Below, in pieces: positions 60,891-64,000 of a stretch of 64,000 bases of DNA. The notes beneath the pieces were generated by a model. The model was not told the DNA's origin and made no database searches. It saw only the letters and a program-made list of their open reading frames with translations. The DNA is from Sphingomonas zeae (GTDB lineage Bacteria > Pseudomonadota > Alphaproteobacteria > Sphingomonadales > Sphingomonadaceae). Made by a program: the position numbers and the translations under genes. The stretch spans positions 186,001 through 250,000 of the forward strand of contig NZ_JACIFA010000007.1 of the NCBI RefSeq assembly GCF_014197135.1, written 5' to 3'. Positions within the stretch are counted from its first letter, which is position 1; each line of letters opens with the position of its first letter.

Positions 60891-61492
60891 TGCAACGTCA
60901 CCCGATCCTCGCCGTCATGGCGTCCGAAGAATTGCATCAACTGGATGATCAGTTCGGCGCGTTGTTCCAGGTCGGGGGCTTCGAGCAGCGCCTGTTTGGC
61001 CGCGACGTCGAACGGCGCGATCTGGGCGATACCGTTGACCAGGCTCTCGTCATCCAGCCGCCCGACCGCATCCCAATCGACCGCATAGCCCTGAAGCTCG
61101 GCGAAACGCCGCGATTCCTGTTCCAGCGAGGCGCGGCGGCCGAGCGACAACAGATCCTCGTCCACCACCGGCAGCAGTTCCGCCTCGACCTGGCGGAAGG
61201 GCGTCGTCACCTCCAGCTCGCGGACGATGCGGAACAGCGAGACGCCCTCCAGCACGAGGTTATAGCGACCATCCTCCATCGCCTCGACCTCGGCGATCCG
61301 GCCGACACAGCCCATCTGATAGAGGCTGGGCGTGTCGCCGTCGCCCGAGGGCTGGACCATGCCGATCCGCCGGTCGCGCGCCATCGCGTCGGAGACGAGC
61401 GCCCGGTAGCGCGGCTCGAAGATGTGCAGCGGCATCGGCATCCCCGGAAAGAGGATCGCGCCCGCCAGCGGAAAGATCGAGAGCCGCGCCAT
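60887..61492 (-). CDS. LON substrate-binding (N-terminal) domain protein
   Basis: A 201-residue protein consisting only of the Lon N-terminal (substrate-binding) domain, without ATPase or protease parts: [69 protein letters not shown], and a helical C-terminal half. Such proteins may present or hold substrates for proteases; none is adjacent. It lies between ybbN (4-base gap) and the Trm112 gene (4-base overlap). Confidence 0.92.
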   Translation of the reverse strand: MARLSIFPLAGAILFPGMPMPLHIFEPRYRALVSDAMARDRRIGMVQPSGDGDTPSLYQMGCVGRIAEVEAMEDGRYNLVLEGVSLFRIVRELEVTTPFRQVEAELLPVVDEDLLSLGRRASLEQESRRFAELQGYAVDWDAVGRLDDESLVNGIAQIAPFDVAAKQALLEAPDLEQRAELIIQLMQFFGRHDGEDRVTLQ

Positions 61493-61496
61493 GCCG

Positions 61497-62408
61497 TTAT
61501 CCGAACAGGATGGCGGACAGGCGCCGCCGCTGCTGCGACACCCAGGGGTCGGTCAAGCCTACGACCTCGAACAGCTTGAGCAGTTGCTGGCGCGCGGCAT
61601 CCTCGTTCCAGGCGCGGTCGGCCGCGACGATGTGGAGGAGGTTGTCCGCCGCCCCGTCACGGTCGCCCGCCGCCATCTGTGCGTTGGCGAGCGCAAAGCG
61701 CTTTTCGTGATCGTCGGGGTTTGCCGCGACCTCGGCCGCCAGATCGGCATAATCCGCCGCCGGCGGGGCCGAACGCGCCAGCGCCACGGCGGCGACCGCA
61801 CGGTGGATGGCGGGATCGTTTGACAAATTTTGGGGAAGCGCCTCTGCCGCGGCCTCGGCCTCGTCCACCTGCCCGGCGGCGAGCAGCGCACGGATGCGTC
61901 CCGACACCACGGCGGGATGCTCGGGCGCCATGTCGAGCAGCTGGTCGAAGATCGACAGCGCACGCTGTGCGTCCCCCGCCTCCAGCACTTCCTCGCCCAT
62001 CGCGATCAGCGGTTCCAGCTCGGCTGCTGCGTCCGCCGCGTCCGACGGGATCGGCAATTGCTTGAGCAACTGGTCCAGCATCGTGCGCAGCGCGCTTTCG
62101 GTACGCGCGCTGGTCAGGTCGGCGACCAGCTGGCCCTGGAACATCGCATAGACGGTCGGGATCGAGCGGATCTGGAATTGATTCGCGATGAACTGGTTCT
62201 TGTCGGTGTCGATCTTGGCCAGCACCACGCCCTTGTCGGCATAGGCCTCCGCCACCTTCTCCAGCGTCGGACCGAGCGCCTTGCACGGCCCGCACCACTC
62301 CGCCCAGAAATCGAGGATGACCAGCTTGGTCATCGACGGCTCGACGACATCGCGGCGGAAGGCGGTGACGGCTTCCTTGTCGGCGGGCGACATTCCCAAC
62401 GTGGCCAA
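61497..62408 (-). CDS. Thioredoxin-TPR co-chaperone (YbbN/CnoX type)
   Basis: A 303-residue protein with an N-terminal thioredoxin domain (about 20-125) carrying WAEWCGPCKALG (active Cys pair) and a C-terminal TPR-like domain (about 130-303). In E. coli the CnoX/YbbN relative hands oxidised clients to GroEL; that enterobacterial protein lacks a functional CxxC, whereas this one has it. The likely start is TTG 62408, with AAAGGAG about 7 bases upstream; ATG 62393 is the alternative. First gene of its operon; divergent or unrelated gltX follows upstream. Confidence 0.88.
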   Translation of the reverse strand: MATLGMSPADKEAVTAFRRDVVEPSMTKLVILDFWAEWCGPCKALGPTLEKVAEAYADKGVVLAKIDTDKNQFIANQFQIRSIPTVYAMFQGQLVADLTSARTESALRTMLDQLLKQLPIPSDAADAAAELEPLIAMGEEVLEAGDAQRALSIFDQLLDMAPEHPAVVSGRIRALLAAGQVDEAEAAAEALPQNLSNDPAIHRAVAAVALARSAPPAADYADLAAEVAANPDDHEKRFALANAQMAAGDRDGAADNLLHIVAADRAWNEDAARQQLLKLFEVVGLTDPWVSQQRRRLSAILFG

Positions 62409-62479
62409 AAGACGCTCCTTTACGTGTTGCCCGCCCTATGTGGGCGAAGGGGGACGCGAATGAAAGGTGGGCGGGTAAA

Positions 62480-63805
62480 TCAGCCGTTCAGCCGGGCGAC
62501 CGTGCGGTCGCGCCCGATGAGCGGAAGGAGGGCGGCCATGTCCGGCCCCTGCGCGCGGCCGGTGAGTGCGAGTCGCAGCGGCAGGAACAACGTCTTGCCC
62601 TTGCGCCCGGTCGCATCCTTGAGCGCGGCGGTCAGCGCGTGCCAGGGGTCGGTGGCCCAGTCGATCGTCTCCGCCACCTGCGCGGCCCGGGCCAGATAGG
62701 CGCGGTCGTCCTCGGCGGGCTCGGGGGCATCGACCGGTCCTTCGATCACCTGCCACCAATCGGCTGCCTCGGCGACGGTCGACAGGTTGGGCCGCACCGC
62801 CTCCCACTCCGCTTCGCCCATGCCGGCCGGCAGCCGGTCGGCGACCATGATATAGGGCGTCTGGTGAAGGATGCGCGCATTGAGCTGCGCCAGCTCCGCC
62901 TCGTCGAACCGTGCGGGCGCGCGGCCGAAGCGCGAAAAGTCGAATCCGGCGATCAGCGGGGCCATGTCGGCCACCGGCTCGACCGGATCGCTCGTCCCGA
63001 TCCGCGCCAGCAAGGCGCGTACCGCCTGCGGCTCGATCCCGATCTCGCGAAAGTGATCGACGCCCAGCGAGCCGAGTCGCTTGGACAGCTTGCCCTCATT
63101 GCCGGTCAGCAAGGCGGCATGGGCGAAGCGCGGCACTTCGGCCCCCAGCGCCTGGAACATCTGAATCTGGAGCGCGGTGTTGGAGACGTGATCCTCGCCG
63201 CGCACCACCTGGGTCACGCCCATGTCGATATCGTCGATGACCGAGGGCAGCATATAGAGCCACGTCCCGTCGGCCCGGCGGATCACGGGATCGCTCATCG
63301 TCGCGGGGTCGAAACGCTGAGGACCGCGCACCGCATCGTCCCATTCGATCGGCGCATCATGGTCGAGCTTGAACCGCCAGTGCGGCTGGATGCCCTCAGC
63401 CTTGAACCGAGCGCGATCCGCATCGGTCAGCGACAGTGCGGCGCGATCATAAACCGGCGGCAACCCGCGCCCGAGCTGGATTTTACGCTTCAGGTCGAGT
63501 TCCTGCGCGCTCTCATAGGCAGGATAGATGCGGTCGCTCAGACGCAGCAGATTGAAGCGATTTTGATAGAGTTCAAACCGCTCGGACTGGCGCATCTCGG
63601 CATCGGGATTCAGCCCCAGCCAGTCCAGATCGGCCCGGATCGCCTCGACATAGCGTTCCTCGCTCCGCTCGGCATCGGTGTCGTCGATACGCAGCAGGAA
63701 GCGCCCGCCGGCCTTTCGCGCATATATCCAGTTGTGCAGCGCGGTGCGGATATTGCCGACATGCAGCCGCCCGGTGGGCGAGGGAGCGAAACGGGTCGTG
63801 GTCAT
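62480..63805 (-). CDS. gltX: Glutamyl-tRNA synthetase
   Basis: Class I aminoacyl-tRNA synthetase of 441 residues. The HIGH motif is RFAPSPTGRLHVGNIRTAL (5-23, as HVGN) and the KMSKS motif is GKLSKRLGS. Connecting strings RIDDTDAERSEERY, DDIDMGVTQVVRGEDHVSNT and TWLYMLPSVIDD are family-typical. This shorter GltX type is one of two paralogues in many alphaproteobacteria; the paralogue is not in the window, so the tRNA preference (Glu or also Gln) is not settled. ATG 63805 is chosen; the frame extends to 63832. Confidence 0.95.
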   Translation of the reverse strand: MTTTRFAPSPTGRLHVGNIRTALHNWIYARKAGGRFLLRIDDTDAERSEERYVEAIRADLDWLGLNPDAEMRQSERFELYQNRFNLLRLSDRIYPAYESAQELDLKRKIQLGRGLPPVYDRAALSLTDADRARFKAEGIQPHWRFKLDHDAPIEWDDAVRGPQRFDPATMSDPVIRRADGTWLYMLPSVIDDIDMGVTQVVRGEDHVSNTALQIQMFQALGAEVPRFAHAALLTGNEGKLSKRLGSLGVDHFREIGIEPQAVRALLARIGTSDPVEPVADMAPLIAGFDFSRFGRAPARFDEAELAQLNARILHQTPYIMVADRLPAGMGEAEWEAVRPNLSTVAEAADWWQVIEGPVDAPEPAEDDRAYLARAAQVAETIDWATDPWHALTAALKDATGRKGKTLFLPLRLALTGRAQGPDMAALLPLIGRDRTVARLNG

Positions 63806-63902
63806 GGTCCCCGCCCATAATCGGGGAATCACCTTTGCGCTATTGTGACAGCGCGATTAAAGGGGCCGCGACGACGGACTGTCTGCGGGGACGGGGTACA
63901 GC

Positions 63903-64000
63903 ATGAAATTGATGACCGGCAATTCGAACCTGCCGCTGGCGAAGGCGATCTCCTCCTATCTCGAGGTGCCGCTGACCGAGGCGCTGGTGCGCCGCTTCGC
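63903..64000 (+). CDS. prs: Ribose-phosphate pyrophosphokinase, N-terminal end (cut by window edge)
   Basis: The last 98 bases encode MKLMTGNSNLPLAKAISSYL followed by EVPLTEALVRRFA. This matches the start of PRPP synthetase (TGNSN-LA-I-x-LG region), which makes PRPP from ribose-5-phosphate and ATP. Start at ATG 63903, or 63912. It is divergent from gltX, and 97 bases separate the two starts. Only about 33 residues are visible, so the call rests on this N-terminus. Confidence 0.85.
   Translation, partial: MKLMTGNSNLPLAKAISSYLEVPLTEALVRRF

Overview
The window is a dense, high-GC, single-copy chromosomal stretch from an alphaproteobacterium. It is most likely a Sphingomonas-type member of the Sphingomonadaceae. 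The evidence is the mix of families (HWE histidine kinase, YcgN-type cysteine cluster protein, DUF1489, DUF1176, GltX of about 441 residues, hisC next to tyrC as in Zymomonas) and GC-rich palindromic intergenic repeats. I see no rRNA, phage, IS element, CRISPR array, plasmid gene or obvious genomic island. No gap between genes exceeds about 300 bases.

Layout. 1-6.7 kb: 3' end of feoB, ssb, a GAF-PAS-HWE histidine kinase facing a receiver-only regulator, metW/metX, then divergent hisC-tyrC. 7.7-10.6 kb: minus-strand operon ftsE-ftsX-ydcF-like-plsC. 10.7-13.1 kb: zinc-ribbon protein, MATE exporter, tRNA-Leu(GAG). 13.2-20.7 kb: tandem PilZ protein, PBP1A, YgjP-type peptidase, YcgN, Sco1, ankyrin protein, DUF1489, a TraB-like secreted protein, rpmI-rplT with a good terminator. 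20.9-31.9 kb: AsmA protein, CNT nucleoside transporter, two unannotated small ORFs ahead of an OprB-type porin, hydroxyacyl-CoA dehydrogenase, DUF1176, PEBP, a sigma54-type promoter driving a 35-residue membrane peptide, GGDEF protein, peroxiredoxin, HisN-like phosphatase. 32-43 kb: mgtE with an apparently non-canonical start, ppiB, crotonase and two hotdog thioesterases, an SGNH esterase overlapping a LamG-GH2 glycosidase, and the bioF-bioD-bioA operon. 43-50 kb: methyltransferase-GtrA facing a GT-C membrane protein, then yggT-DUF167-folD-marC and a second AsmA protein. 50-64 kb: tsaD-gpsA, hemC-hemD-HemX-like, a Cys-rich lipoprotein, ftsK, UbiH-type hydroxylase-VOC-MAPEG, ybbN-LON domain-trm112, gltX and the start of prs.

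Most of the content is core metabolism, cell envelope and division, organised in short translationally coupled operons (many ATGA, GTGA or TGATG junctions). The parts least explained by standard annotation are: (i) the family of 70-130 bp palindromic repeats placed almost exclusively between convergent genes; (ii) the sigma54-promoted small membrane peptide at 29.1 kb; (iii) the two small ORFs at 24.6-24.9 kb upstream of the porin; and (iv) the missing AUG/GUG/UUG start for mgtE, where an AUC sits behind a perfect Shine-Dalgarno. All functions are inferred from sequence reading alone; no database search was run.
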